From: Plecoglossus altivelis
Taxonomy: Eukaryota; Chordata; Actinopteri; Osmeriformes; Plecoglossidae
DNA length: 64,000 nt
Direction of reading: 5' to 3'
Assembly (NCBI GenBank): GCA_036571765.1
Contig: BROE01000011.1
Coordinates: forward strand, 11,776,415-11,840,414
Shown one piece after another: positions 1 through 11,419 of this stretch (positions within the stretch are counted from its first letter, which is position 1; each line of letters opens with the position of its first letter). The notes under the pieces were generated by a model. The model did no database searches and was not told where the DNA came from. It saw only the letters and a program-made list of their open reading frames with translations. The translations under genes and the position numbers were made by a program.

Positions 1-318
1 TGTTGTGGTCGCGTCTGGAATGAATGATAAACTCAACACATCTTCATTTGTCATTGATCTGAAGACACAGTGAAGAATGACTACTATGTTAATACAGTAG
101 AATGCCAATGTATGCAGATCATTTGGTACTTTACTCAACTGTTCTTTCAAGTTTCAACTGATGTCCTTAATAGTGAAGTGATCCTAAATGCTTGTATGGT
201 GTCGATACTTTAATAGTTTTGCCTAAATAAATTACATCTTGTTTGTACAGTACCATATGCAGTGATTTAATAAAGACTAGAAGCAAAACAAAACAACAGA
301 ATTCAGAATTACTGGGAG

Positions 319-324
319 TTTATT
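319..324 (-). terminator. Candidate poly(A) signal AATAAA
   Basis: TTTATT on the plus strand reads AATAAA on the gene strand. About 20-35 nt further on in the transcript direction (plus 283-301) the gene strand reads CTGTTGTTTTGTTTTG, a good U/GU-rich downstream element. The pairing of signal and element makes this the best distal cleavage site in the window. An ATTAAA beyond it, near 264-269, could give a slightly longer form. Confidence 0.55.
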
Positions 325-557
325 TTACAATTAGAGAAACGAAAGAGTATTTCATGAATTGAAGGATAGAATTCTGAACATTATTGATGACAAAACATTA
401 AAATGTATTGTGCATTGCTTGTTAACTTGGACATACAGTACCATGCATCATTTATGATGCCTGTATAGGTCGATTTTACCACACCAGGAATAACCTACTT
501 TTCATTGAAAAAAGGACATGTTGTGGCCCTACAGAATATACTGTATATATTTTTATC

Positions 558-565
558 TATATACA
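558..565 (-). promoter_or_regulatory. Pumilio-type motif in 3' UTR
   Basis: The gene strand reads TGTATATA, an exact match to the Pumilio consensus TGTANATA, inside the inferred 3' UTR and upstream of the distal poly(A) signal. Such short words arise by chance in AT-rich DNA, so it is only a candidate post-transcriptional control site. Confidence 0.3.
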
Positions 566-879
566 TTTGCCATTGTACATTTGACCTTTTTCACAAGTTT
601 CTATAAAATGACAATATAAAAATGCACACAGTACAAATAATGCTGAGCTGCTGCAAATAGCAAGATATGAAGACATACATTTACACATACTTGCTGATCA
701 TTAATATATTCACCAATTTTACATTTCATGTACAAGTTGAGAGTTGCACACAATGATAAATCGAATTTGGGGTACCAAAGCAAATATAATAAAAAGCTTT
801 AAATAAAAGAAGATTAATTAAACAAAAATACAAAGAGAAGCTGAACATATTTAGCAAAAATGAGTTTTTAATTATTTAC

Positions 880-885
880 TTTATT
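880..885 (-). terminator. Possible proximal poly(A) signal
   Basis: A second AATAAA on the gene strand, about 570 nt after the stop codon, followed by a U-rich stretch at 850-872. It could give a shorter 3' UTR by alternative polyadenylation. The downstream element is weaker than the one at 283-301. Confidence 0.3.
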
Positions 886-1450
886 ACAAAGCAATGAAAC
901 ACGATTCTTAAACTTGCAACGTTTTTTTTCCAACCTTGCAATAATGAGTTGATTAGAAGGAGAGAGAAAAACCATGTAATCATGCCAGGAAGTAAATCCT
1001 ACGAACCCATAAGAGTATCTCTTCATTGTTCAAGTACATACACTCAGGTACACTTCCTTACAGTGTGGGGATCCTTCATCATTTGTCATCATTTTAAGAG
1101 AATGTACTGTCTGTTGTGACTAATTTTTGAAAAACAAAAAACCTTCATATCAATTATTTAATTTTCCCAAATGTGATATTTTGGTCGTATTTTTTTTTTC
1201 TTTTTGAATTTGTAAAATATAAACATTGGAAATGTCGTTTTTTTTTTCATACTTCACAGAAAAACATGCACAAATCAAGCATCATATAAATAGTCTCCAA
1301 AAAGTGGGTTGAAAAAATAAAATCAAACTGATATCAAAAACAGAAGATGGTCCAGTTTTATGACAACAGTTAACTAATTCCAAAGGCTCAGTTAAGATGC
1401 AGTGCAGTATTGATATAGTGCAACAATTCAATTATCAGTCATGCCATCAT

Positions 1451-4400
1451 CTACTGTTTGTCAAACTTTTCGACCTCAGAGACGAAGATCAGGTGGTCTT
1501 CGGGAGATTTGCCATGTGTCTTGCTAAGATGAAGTTTGATCGCATGCTTGCTCACAAAGGTCCGACTGCACAGCTTGCACTGGAACACAGACCCGGAATC
1601 TTCCTCTGCGAGTCCTAGAGAACTAAAGGTCTTATCGGATATCATTCTGCTAACTGCCTGTTGATCCCTTATGAGATCTATTGAAAGCTTAGAGAGGTCT
1701 TTCAAACTAAAACCTAAGTGTGACTCTAAATGGTTGATATACGAGGATGGAGTTCTGAACTGGGAGGCACAGTCATTACACAAAAACAGAGGATGACCCG
1801 TGTCAATGTTTTTCAGGAACTTCGTCCCTCCTGTCCGCCTTAGTTGGTACTTGACGTTGGCCAGCCAATGGGATATAGTGGTCATGGAGAGTCCGGTAAA
1901 CTTGCAGATGTGGACACGTTCCTGCGGGCCGAGATCGGTCATGACAAACTTTCCCTCGGGAGTCTCCCGGAGGCTAGAGGCAAACTGGGCCTGAAGTATG
2001 ATGAGGTGTTGTGGGTTCCAGTTGGACTGCCGGCCTTTACGCTTCTGGATGGGGGACAACTCCTCCAGTCCGTCCTCAAAGGTGCTGCCGTCCACGTCCG
2101 ATTTCTCTGATACGGACGATGGAGTGGAGGACTTGGGCGTCAGGCGACCGGTTAAGTTCTTGACCATATCTGAGATGTCCATCAGGGCGTTCTCCCTTAG
2201 AGGAGACGATATGGATTCAGCCAAGCTATTGAGGATCGGCCTGCTGCTGTTCATGTTGCTGTTGCAGTTGGTTGAACTGTGAAGTGTAGAAGGGGTAGTG
2301 TTAGCAGTGCGCCCATTGGACGTTTTGGATTTTGTCAAGTCCATGGGTTGATCGTCACTGTCGAAATACTGGTTGAGAACCTCGACTTGCTTGACCTGAG
2401 TGGAGTTGTTGACGGGTCTTTCCATCATGTTGTTACTGATTTTGTACAGCATGGAAAGAGGATCCAGAAACGGAGTGGATGTCTTCGAGGCTTTCCCCAA
2501 GTGTGTGTTCATGATGGACTGCAGCGCACTAAGGGGGTTGATAAGGGGCTGTTCAGGCGAATGATCCGTGATGATCCCCAAGCTGTTGCCGCCATTGGAG
2601 ATGGGTTTTTTCGGTAAATCCGTCCCATTTTTAACGGGAGGATCTACTTTTCTATCTTTTGCCTCTCCGTCCCTGGCCCTAGGCTCTGTTAGCTCCTCAG
2701 TAGGTTTGTTTTTCACGGGTTTGAAGAGGTTGTCTGGTTTGGGCGACCCTTTTCTGTCCTTCGGAAGAGGGGAAGGCGACTTGGCGGATCTTGATTTACA
2801 CCTATTGTCTGTAGCCTTTTCCTCTTTTTCCTTTTTCACCGTGACTTTTCCGGTGACTTTTTCCACCAACTCCTCCATGGCCAACACGTTGTTCTTGTGG
2901 TTGGGGGGCGGAGAAGGACTGGTGGGGGAATGGATGAGTGTGCTAGAGTCGGATGACAGTGCCTTCAAGTTGTTGGTGCTGAACAAGGGTTGAACCTGCA
3001 CACTCTGGAGGGATGGAAAGGAAGACTTCATAGACCCCTGGAGCTGGTACGCGGCATGAATACTGGGGTATCCTCCCCAGGTTGGTGTTCCGGTTTGGGC
3101 CTTGCTGATGGCACTTGACACCGTGTTCTCTAAGGACTTGATGATATCCAGACCCCCTTTGGGAGTCTCCTCAAGATCTTCCTCTCGGAGGTACTTGTAG
3201 GATTGTGTTTTTTCTGCTTTCTCGCTTTTCTCAGGCGGATCCTCTTGTTCCTCCTTGATCTTCTTTTCTGGCAGATTTCCGTGTTCCTCATCCCTCCGGT
3301 CCTCCTTTTGCTCTTCGGGGGTGGACGAGGGTAAAGGAGAGTCGGGCTGCGGTTTCACACTTGGAACTGGGAGTCGCGTGGTCGTGGGCGGGAGCGGGAT
3401 CGACTGGATCTTCTCCTCGACCACGGGGTCGAACACCAACTGCTTCCCCTTTTTAGAAGCTGAGTTGGTGACTTTGAGAAAGTGTCCGGTGACCATCATG
3501 TGCGCCGTCAACTGCTGCAAGGTATCGTGGGAGCTCCCGCATTCCATGCATTTGAGGATCTGCGCCTTCCGTGCCTCGAACTGCCAGGTGTAACTGGCTC
3601 CGTTTTGGTAACCATACCGATTGTTGGCTGTGACGTAAGGGTTGAGTACCTTTTGGTCTTTCGAGTTGTCCCCAAGGGGTATCCCAGGTGTGTTGTTGAT
3701 GGACTCGGGTGAACATGGGGATACTAGATCTTGGAAAGCTCTTTTTTTGGTAGGGGGCACCAGCTTAGAGGCGAGGGCTGGCATCGGTTCTTTGAGAGGC
3801 ACTTTCTGATAGTGTTTAGTTTTAATCATGTGGACGCTCAAGTCTTGCAGAGATTCAAACGAGTGGCCACAGTACATGCACTTGAGGACCTTCTGGGCAT
3901 CTTCCTTGCCTTCCATCTCCATCAAGGAACGCTTGCGAGGTTTGGACCATCTCTTGCCCCGATCTTCCTCCTTGTCCTTGTTGTCGTCCCGGTAGTGTCC
4001 CGTCTCGTTCATGTGAACCGTCAGACCAACCAGCGTGTCGTACGCCCCGCTACAGTCCTTGCACCTGAACTTACTGGCTCCTGTAAACACAGGGCCGTAC
4101 AGCTTGTTGTTCTGGCGGTAGAGCTGCACCGTGCTGAAAAGACTGGGCTCTGGGAGGAGATGGTACGGAGTATGCTGCAGGGTTTTAGCCAGAGCCGCCT
4201 GGTGCCAGTCGTAGGCGACTCCTCCGGCGTTGCCAACGCTAATGCTGCCGTTGTTGGTGTGGTTAGAAGACGCGCTCGTAGCCGTAGTGGTGGTCGTGGT
4301 TGTGGAGGCGCAGACGGAACTGCTACTTCCGCCGCCGTTGCTGTTGGTGACGTGGCTGTGCCCTTGGCTGCTGTGGACGCCGTTGCTCCCCTTCTGGCTG

Positions 4401-4860
4401 TTTCCGTTGCACTTGCTGCTGCTGACACTGCTGACGCTGCTGACCTGCTTGCTTTTCAGCATGTCCATGGCTATGCTGGACCAGGAGGCCTCCGAGATGA
4501 GGTTTGCATAGACGGCTTTCATCTGCGCCAGGCTGTCCTGAAGCGAGAGGCCGTTGACGGACTCCGCGTCTCCCCCGACGGCTTTCTCCTCCTTGTCTTG
4601 CTCGTCTTTGGACGAGGAGGTGCTCTTGAAGTCGGCCAGCTGGTCGCTGGTGTCGCTGAGGGGAGACCCGTAGCCGGCGTCTGGGTTGGTACCATTGCTG
4701 AGCGGGGAGTTCTGGTAGCTGAAACGGTCCCTGGCATCCTCGTCGTCGTTGAAGAGGTATTCGGCGTCCTGGCCGTCTAAGGACAGGCCATCGTCCTGCA
4801 GCTGCTCCTCCTCCTCCTCATCAATCTTGTCGGCCTTGAACTCGTCCTCGGGCGCGTAAG
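1451..4860 (-). CDS. tshz1: Teashirt homeobox 1, exon 2 (residues 14-1149)
   Basis: Codes for almost all of TSHZ1, a nuclear zinc-finger/homeodomain transcriptional regulator that in vertebrates mainly represses and patterns head, ear, palate and olfactory tissue. Numbered on the spliced 1149-residue protein, the C2H2 fingers use C280/C283/H296/H302, C341/C344/H357/H363 and C451/C454/H467/H473. PMDLT at 852-856 matches the CtBP-recruiting motif. The atypical homeodomain spans about 953-1025, with recognition helix ISHWLANVKYQ. Two last fingers follow at C1041/C1044/H1057/H1061 and C1108/C1111/H1124/H1129. A Ser/Thr/Asn-rich low-complexity tract lies at about 152-225, including a Thr run, and an acidic N-terminus precedes it. 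MEELVEKVTGKV, QSIPLPPTT and GRLTPKSSTPS fit TSHZ1 better than TSHZ3. The open frame runs up to a Met at 4930, but that part is intron: the acceptor is at 4861-4862. TAG stop at 1451-1453. The frame is intact. Confidence 0.97.
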
Positions 4861-4905
4861 CTGAAAAACACGGGAAAAGACGGGGAGAAAATAATTTAGT
4901 AGGAT
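4861..4905 (-). other. Splice acceptor and branch point of tshz1 exon 2
   Basis: On the gene strand the intron ends in a pyrimidine-rich run leading to GTGTTTTTCAG, followed by exon sequence starting CTTACGCG. A branch-point-like TACTAAAT lies at about 4894-4902, some 35 nt before the AG. The G left at the end of exon 1 plus CT here makes an Ala codon, so the phase agrees with exon 1. Confidence 0.9.
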
Positions 4906-6900
4906 ACGTTCCTATTGGCACTGATCGCATTAGTCAAGATGGGGGTTTTTCAGGGGTGTAGAAGCACTACCTGGGTCTATGTAAGTGTGTGTGTGTATAA
5001 GACACAGTATGTGTACAAGGGCGAGTGAGTATAATGATTCTCAAGAGATTTTAGTCAATAGTCTTGGCAGAGGACACAGCATTGCAATTATAAAGTGGCA
5101 AACATCCATATCTTGACTATGATAGATAGTCCTCTTCTCTGTAAGACCTAACGAAGGTATTGAACATTATAGCTCAGCAAGGGTAAAGGACCGCAGATGT
5201 GCTTGAGTAATGGTTGATGAAAAGAAAAAAAAACAGGGGCACAAGCAAAATGTTAAGGAAGGAGTTTTCAGAGTGCATGATGTAATTTTATCATGAGGTG
5301 AGTCGGTTCACATATAACACTGACTGCGTGGAAACAAAACGAGAAAAACGTCATTAATCGTTGATAGAAGTTACACTTTACAGTAATGATCCGTCTGATC
5401 TGAACAAGCATAAAACACAAAACCAAATACATTCTTCAGCTTATACGTTTCAGCATACTATTTAGCAGCAAAACTCCCATGTATAATAGGGCCACCCAGA
5501 TTTCAATCCCAATAAGGTTTGCTGTATAAAAACTCCCCCCCCCCTCCTCCTTTCTCAGTTTTGGAAGGCAGCGTTTCGATCTGACTTTGATCCGATCCCT
5601 GCCGTCACTGTGCAGCTCACACTACGCCTATCAAGAAGTAGACAGCAGTGAGGACGCCAGGCCCTGCCAGGTCTCGGCTGGCTGGAGTGAAGCTGGCATC
5701 GTCTGTGGAAGTGCTCACAGCGTGATGCCGCCGGTGGACATAACATGTCATGTTGTCACTGGCCATGCTGGACCAGGGCTCGGGGACGCGGGTGGGTCGT
5801 TTCAAGGGGGGGAAAGGAAATAGAGCAGTAAGCCACAAGCGGCTCTTTGTATGCGGGGAAAATTATAAAGTGGGGAAAAAAAAGAGAATAAAATTGTATC
5901 TTTGATTGATTGGTATGTGCGTACGAACAAAATGGAGGCAGCTGATGAGATGGGTACCCCAAACAAAGCTCAAATATGGCATACAAAAGAGTGGTTTACA
6001 CCCTGGCGTGAACTCTTAACGTGTTGCCAACCTTGAAACTACAAGAACAATAGAATGCTTTGTCGACACACACAGGAGAAGTGTGCAAGAGATGCAATTT
6101 ATTTATAATGACGATCATGAAATGCCAGTGGAAGCACACACAAGCATGTGTTTAACAGGATCCAGCTCCACCGCATATAATTTTCTACCGCAGACCAACG
6201 AAACAGCTTTCTAACTCCTGGGCACACTACTTACATGATCACAATCGCTCTAAACTACATAAGGATGACTCGATTGATAGGGCACCGTTTCACTCACTCA
6301 CCTTGGAATTGAAATAAACACGTTATGAGATATATTTCAGCAACGGCAGATTAGCGTCAGCGGTTTGACTGAACGACGCACAGCCCCCCATCATCCTTGT
6401 AACTCCCGAGGGACACAGATACCCTTATGTCTGCCGACCTGGCCATGTTTACCGCTTCTGGGAAATCACGTTAAGCCCACAGGCCTCTTATATTCCCGCC
6501 CCTCTACCTTTCCCCTTCTCTCTCAACCCGAAACGTTTAGTCTATATAATGAGAACGCGAATTGTTCCGCATGTTTAATACGTGCGCTTGGTAATGTCTC
6601 TGAGAGCTTTGCCTGTATCATACATCTGTCTGTTGACTCAACGAGTGCCGTCATTAACGTAATGTAATGTCATTCAGCGGAACGGAAAACAGTCAGGACA
6701 CACCAGTGTGATTTCTTCCAGAATGTTTCCTTATTTGACGACAATACTTGGTCAGTATCTGAGGAACACGCACACACGTGGAGATGTGTGTGTTTACAGA
6801 CGAGTGTGTTTGAGTGTACTGTAGACACAAACACACACAGACTAAGACTTACTGTCTCTCTGGAGGGCTCCAGGTTTTAAATAAACACCTCTTAAAAGAA
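4906..6900. other. Intronic unique sequence
   Basis: About 2 kb with no simple-sequence arrays beyond a C-run near 5528-5545. A relatively GC-rich patch at 5555-5850 is discussed under findings. I see no gene or mobile element. Confidence 0.5.
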
Positions 6901-7138
6901 GGTTTCCACCTCGCTACGGACTAATTACAGTCAATATTTCCAGAGTATGTAAAAGAGAAAACGTCTTGACTGACAAAAGAAGCTGACACCTAAAAAAAAT
7001 AATAAAGAAAACACACACACACAAAAACATTACACCAGTCTTTTCCTGTCAACCTCCGTCTGTTGCCTTGACAGACGTCAGTGTCAAAAGTGCGTCAGTG
7101 TCAACCTTGCCTGTCAGTGTCCACACAAACAAGCCTTG

Positions 7139-7515
7139 GAAGAGGTAGAGGAGGAGGGAGGAGGGCGAGAAAAAAAAAAAAGCGCAGCAGAAGTCGGCCA
7201 TTTTTTTCCCCCCTCTCTCTCTCCCTCACCATCTGTGTCAAAACCTTACGGTGCCACCGCCGGCTAATAAGGCAATCAGAGATGGAAAGATGCTGACATG
7301 GCTTCTTTTAAGCGTCAGTCAGAACAATGGAGAGGGGAGAGGGAGTGTGGGATGAGGGGATTAAAATGGGGGAGGGAGGGAAAAGAGAAGGGGTGGGGGG
7401 TTGTCTGTTGTGGTTGTCAGTCAAAAAGAGAGAGGAGGAAGCCCACTTTGTGCTGTCAGGCAGAGAGAGGAAGGAAGAGAAGTTTGGTGACGAAAAGAGG
7501 GGAAAACAAGATGTG
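7139..7515. repeat. Purine-rich tract with short CT block
   Basis: GGAGGAGGGAGGAGGGCGAG-type purine DNA, an 11-A run, a short CT block near 7209-7230, then a broad AG-rich stretch to about 7500. It is imperfect, not a clean tandem array. Confidence 0.6.
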
Positions 7516-7777
7516 TTTTTGCGAGAGGATGCAGGGCCTGGTGAGTTTGTGCTTAATATGTTCGATTCAAAAGGGGGTTAAGGTTTGAGTGTGAGGGGAA
7601 GAGTGCGTGAAAATGGGATGAGATAGGACTGAAATATATAAATTATTCGTGAATGTGTGTGTATTAATTTGCGAGTATGTATTTTAGAAGGCAAAATGAG
7701 TGAATTTTATCTAGTGCTAAATCATCCATCCTGGAATATTTGCGTGTATTTTTCTGTGATGTACTACCACGTAAGGT

Positions 7778-7850
7778 ATGCATGTATGTGTGTGTGTGTG
7801 TGGTCCGTCGTGTGTGTGCTCGTGTGCGTGTCAGTGTTTGTGTCAGACAC
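7778..7850 (+). repeat. Interrupted (TG)n
   Basis: Short, interrupted TG microsatellite. Confidence 0.7.
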
Positions 7851-8017
7851 AGAGGGGATGCGTGACGGCTGGCGGGAGGAGAGCGAGGCCATCTGTGTCC
7901 AGAGAGGAGCCTGTCACTTTGGCTGCGCCCCGATTCTCCGCTTCCTCCAGACAGGTGACATCACGGCAGGACCCAGCCTCACTGTCACATCCCCAGAGGA
8001 AGCAGGCCTTACAAGGC

Positions 8018-8172
8018 CACACACACACACACACACACACACTGAGACACACTGAGACACACACACACACACTCACAAACGAAGACATACACACACGCAG
8101 ACACACACACATGCAGACACACACATACGCTCTGAGACACACATGCAGACACACAAATGCATACACACACTC
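8018..8172 (+). repeat. (CA)n with GAGACACAC variant units
   Basis: A CA microsatellite of about 155 bp, pure over its first 22 bases, then interspersed with GAGACACAC and GCAGACACAC units. Confidence 0.85.
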
Positions 8173-8527
8173 TTACAATATACCAAAATATACAGTACAC
8201 AACAGCCTCCTTACTACAATAGCTTCAACATGGGCATTCTCACAATTGAACTCCCATCTACAACTACTATAGACTTGTGTATACACTCACATAAATAATG
8301 TATATACACACACAAACACACAATGTTGGCTAATGCAAGCTAACACGCTACATACACCGACTACTGATTCAACACACCAGTTAGCCGACTGCGGCACTCG
8401 TGTGAGCACTACCACATTAGTAATCTCCCACAGGTAATGCATATATTTTGTTAATTCAGTCTCCAACAGACCTTGGGAGTGTCCAGTAAGTGTACAGGAT
8501 TACAAACCGACCCTCAGGGAGATGCTA

Positions 8528-8555
8528 TGCGCGCGCACGCACACGCGCGCATGCA
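8528..8555. repeat. Alternating CG/CA tract (Z-DNA type)
   Basis: A strictly alternating purine-pyrimidine run rich in CG steps (TGCGCGCGCACGCACACGCG and onward). This is the sequence class most prone to the left-handed Z form. Confidence 0.6.
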
Positions 8556-8815
8556 AGTTGACACGGCAAAAAATGGAAAGATTCGAGTTTCATCAGGCCA
8601 GACAAGACTCAGCGACCAATGAGACAGAGCTTCACAGCAGGCAGTCATTCGCAGGGTCTTTCCCTCGTTGATTTAGTCTTCCTTAGATGTGCCAGTATCA
8701 GTCACAAGACCATCTATCCATCACATTTGTGGCTGCCGCAACACTTGGCTGCTGTGTCAAACCTAACAAAACCCTCTCTGAGAACATAACGGGAGACAGA
8801 CCAGGAGCACTTGAG

Positions 8816-9076
8816 TACACAAACACACGCACACACACAAATACACACACGTACACACAAGCACGCACACACACGCACGTACACACAAGCACACACACAC
8901 ACACAAACACATGCGCGCACGCACACACACACACAAACACACGCACGCATACACAAGCACACACACGCACACACACAGGCACAAACACACGCACGCACAC
9001 ACACGCACGCACACACACACGCACACGCACGCACGCACGCACACACACACACACACACTCTCACGTACAGCACGCA
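8816..9076 (+). repeat. (CA)n with frequent CG steps
   Basis: About 260 bp of alternating CA and CG (ACACGCACGCACAC type). All its reading frames stay open, giving spurious His/Thr or Cys/Val proteins. Also a Z-DNA candidate. Confidence 0.9.
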
Positions 9077-9104
9077 CTCTCTTCCTAACCCTTCCTTATT
9101 TATT

Positions 9105-9230
9105 TATTTGGCCCTGGAGGAAGAGAGCCCAATACAGGCAGTCATTTGCGGTGCTAATGATCAATTCCGCCACCTCTCAGACTGTTGATTTAGCAGCATG
9201 GCAGAAAGCTCTATTCCACCCCGGCCAGCC
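9105..9230. promoter_or_regulatory. Candidate conserved non-coding element
   Basis: Unique sequence between simple repeats with balanced composition and homeodomain-like words (GCTAATGATCAATT). It looks preserved against the surrounding microsatellites. This rests on composition and motif impression only; no alignment was possible. Confidence 0.3.
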
Positions 9231-9481
9231 GCACACTCTCTCCCGGCACCCTTCAGATCCGGCGCCCTGCCTAGTAGTCTTATTTTTCCTCTCTTCGCTT
9301 TGTCAGTGGCCCTTCCACTCGCTGCCACTCTGTGGTGATGGCTTTGGACAGGTCTGATCAGTGTGTGTCATTTGACCTGCGTGGTGTAACCGTGTGTGTG
9401 TGTGTCTGCCGATGAACGTGAGGGCAGGATCCAGGGAGAGGAAAAAAGAAAGGGAGGGAGCGAAAGAGAGACACTCAGGCT

Positions 9482-9585
9482 GTAAATAAAATGACATTAT
9501 TATTTCCTCTGTCCTATCATGTAGAAAAGCCAATTATGGTAATGCTCTGGATGTCAAGGGGGATACGGCACAATCTCTCATTCTC
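9482..9585. promoter_or_regulatory. Candidate conserved non-coding element
   Basis: Unique AT-rich block with TGTAAATAAAATGACATTAT and CCAATTATGG, i.e. forkhead-like and homeodomain-like words, just before a long pyrimidine tract. Confidence 0.3.
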
Positions 9586-9840
9586 TTTCTTTCTTCCTCC
9601 ATCCCTCCCTCCGTCTCCCTTCCCTCCCCCTTCTTCCCCCTCTCCGGGGTCCACCAGCTCCCTGGGACAGCAAGCTAGCTCTCCTTGGGCCGCTCGCCGG
9701 CCGGAAGCTAAGACGAGCTGGCGCTAAGTCAGTTTGCGTCCTCGCTGAAAGGATGTGATGGAGAGAAGCGCCAGACCTTTTCATTGCTTCCTGTTCAAGT
9801 GGGTGGACATCAAAGACATTATTAAGGAAGATTTCCATTT

Positions 9841-10270
9841 TCTCCCTCCCCCCCAAGAATCCAGGTGGGGAGGGGGGGAGAGGTGATGAGGGGGGGGGAA
9901 GGCTTTCCATGACATCTAAATGCTGAGGCCAGGTACTCTACCCCTCTCCTCCCTACCCCCCTCCTCCCTACCCCTCTCCTCCCTGCCCCCCTCCTCCCTG
10001 CCCCCTCCCTCCTCACCCCGGCCATTCTCAAGGCATGGTCCTCGTTATGAGATAATGAAGGAATAATTTGGCTCGTTTGTAATTTCGGACTCGTTTGACC
10101 TCTCAATATACCCCTGAGGAAAGTACCATCTTTTTTCTTACCGGAACAGAACAGCCTTTTTTCCTTTCATCCATCTAGTTGGATTTCTTTAGAAATCTTT
10201 TCATCAAGCACCTGGAATTAATTGTTATTTTTCTGTTTAGATTTGTTCTCTCTCTCCTTCTCTCTCTCTC
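9841..10270 (+). repeat. Tandem segmental duplication, copy 1
   Basis: Runs from CCCCAAGAATCCAGGTGGGG through a CCCTCCTCC tract, GATAATGAAGGAATAAT, TCATCCATCTAGTTGGATTT and AAGCACCTGGAATTAATT into a CT run. All these landmarks recur in the same order about 421 bp later. The shared part is about 420 bp here. Confidence 0.85.
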
Positions 10271-10757
10271 TCCCCCAAGAATCCAGGTGGGGAGGGGGGG
10301 AGAGGTGTATGATGGAAGGGTATGAAACAAGCCCTATAACACGAGGGAGCGTTCCCAGACGGTCCAAATGCAGAAGCACGCTCTGTCTATCAAGTCGACT
10401 GCTCCCTACCTCCTCCCCTTCCTCCTACCCTCCTTCCCTCCCTCCCACTCCTCCCCTCCCCCTCCGTCCTCAGTACCGGCCACCTATCGTGACATCACCT
10501 CCCGTCCTCGTTATTGAAATAATGAAGGAATAATGCTTATGGGCTCTAATGGACGACTCGTTGAGGCTCGCAGCTCAGGGGTGAGAGAGGATCTGAGAAA
10601 GTACGGATTTTTTTTCTTACGGAACCTCACCAGAACAGCCTTTTTCTTTCATCCATACTAGTTGGATTTACTTTAGAAATCTTTATCAAGCACCTGGAAC
10701 TAATTTTATTTTTCTGTTTTAGATTTGAGTCTGTCTTCTCCCTTCTCTCTCTCTCTA
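10271..10757 (+). repeat. Tandem segmental duplication, copy 2
   Basis: Repeats the landmarks of copy 1 (CCCCAAGAATCCAGGTGGGG, AATAATGAAGGAATAAT, TAGTTGGATTTACTTTAGAA, AAGCACCTGGAACTAATT). Many single-base gaps lie in homopolymers, and the middle is longer and more diverged. It runs straight into the CT array at 10734. Confidence 0.85.
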
Positions 10758-10985
10758 CATCTTCCCTCTCTACATCTCTCTCGTCCATCTCGTCTCTGTC
10801 TCTCTTCTCTTCTCCAACTCTCTCTCATTCCCTCTCTCTCTCCTCTGCTCTCTCTCCATCTACTCTCTCCATCTCTCCTCTTCTCTCTCTCCATTTCATG
10901 TCTCTCTCTTCTCTTCCATCTCTCTCTAACACTCTCTCTCTCTCTCTAACTCTCTCTCTCCATCTCTCTCTCTAACTCTCTCTCT

Positions 10986-11018
<33 letters not shown>
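10734..11018 (+). repeat. (CT)n rich array
   Basis: TCTCTC with ACT, CATC and CCTC interruptions, ending in a pure CT run at about 10993-11018. Confidence 0.85.
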
Positions 11019-11020
<2 letters not shown>

Positions 11021-11227
11021 ACATCCAAACCTATTGTAGACTAAACAGGCAGAGAAGCAGGGGAGCTAAAGTGCAGGTGTGTGTTTACGCAGACCCCTCC
11101 CCCCACCCCCCTCTCTTGTGCAGAGTGACTTTGATTAGTGTTGCCACGGATACCATGGAACGCTCCCCTCTAAATTAATGTCTGCTTTTCCTGTTTAACC
11201 ACTATTGTAAAAAGTCTCCCCCTTTAC

Positions 11228-11407
11228 ACACACTACCCTACACACACACCACCCTACACGCACCACCCTACACACACCACCCTACACACACACCACCCTA
11301 CACACACCACCCTATACACACCACCCTACACACCACCCTACACACACCACCGTACACACGCTCACACCATCCCACTCACGCACACACCATCCCACTCATG
11401 CACACAC
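11228..11407 (+). repeat. Minisatellite, CACACACCACCCTA unit
   Basis: About ten head-to-tail copies of a 14-18 bp unit of the form CACACACCACCCTA, changing to CACACCATCCCACTCA at the right end. CCACCC boxes recur in each unit. Confidence 0.8.
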
Positions 11408-11419
11408 CCCACTGAAGTG

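Larger units (their letters stand above)
300..1450 (-). other. tshz1: tshz1 3' UTR (inferred)
   Basis: AT-rich, non-coding sequence immediately after the tshz1 stop codon, with no splice-like break before the poly(A) signal at 319-324. It contains long T and A runs (around 1190-1205 and 1238-1247) and several AATAAA/ATTAAA words on the minus strand. The 3' limit of about 300 is inferred from the signal and the GU-rich element, not from transcript data. Bases 1-299 would be downstream flank; I see nothing else in them. Confidence 0.6.

Noticed and set aside
3731..4780. A 349-codon open frame on the plus strand
   Set aside because: It is antisense to tshz1 exon 2. GC-rich codons of the real gene keep the opposite strand open, and the translation resembles no protein.
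4861..4930. The Met at 4930 as the tshz1 start
   Set aside because: The 23 codons before residue AY are intron: a pyrimidine tract, branch point and AG lie there, and the conserved N-terminus is found at 34 kb.
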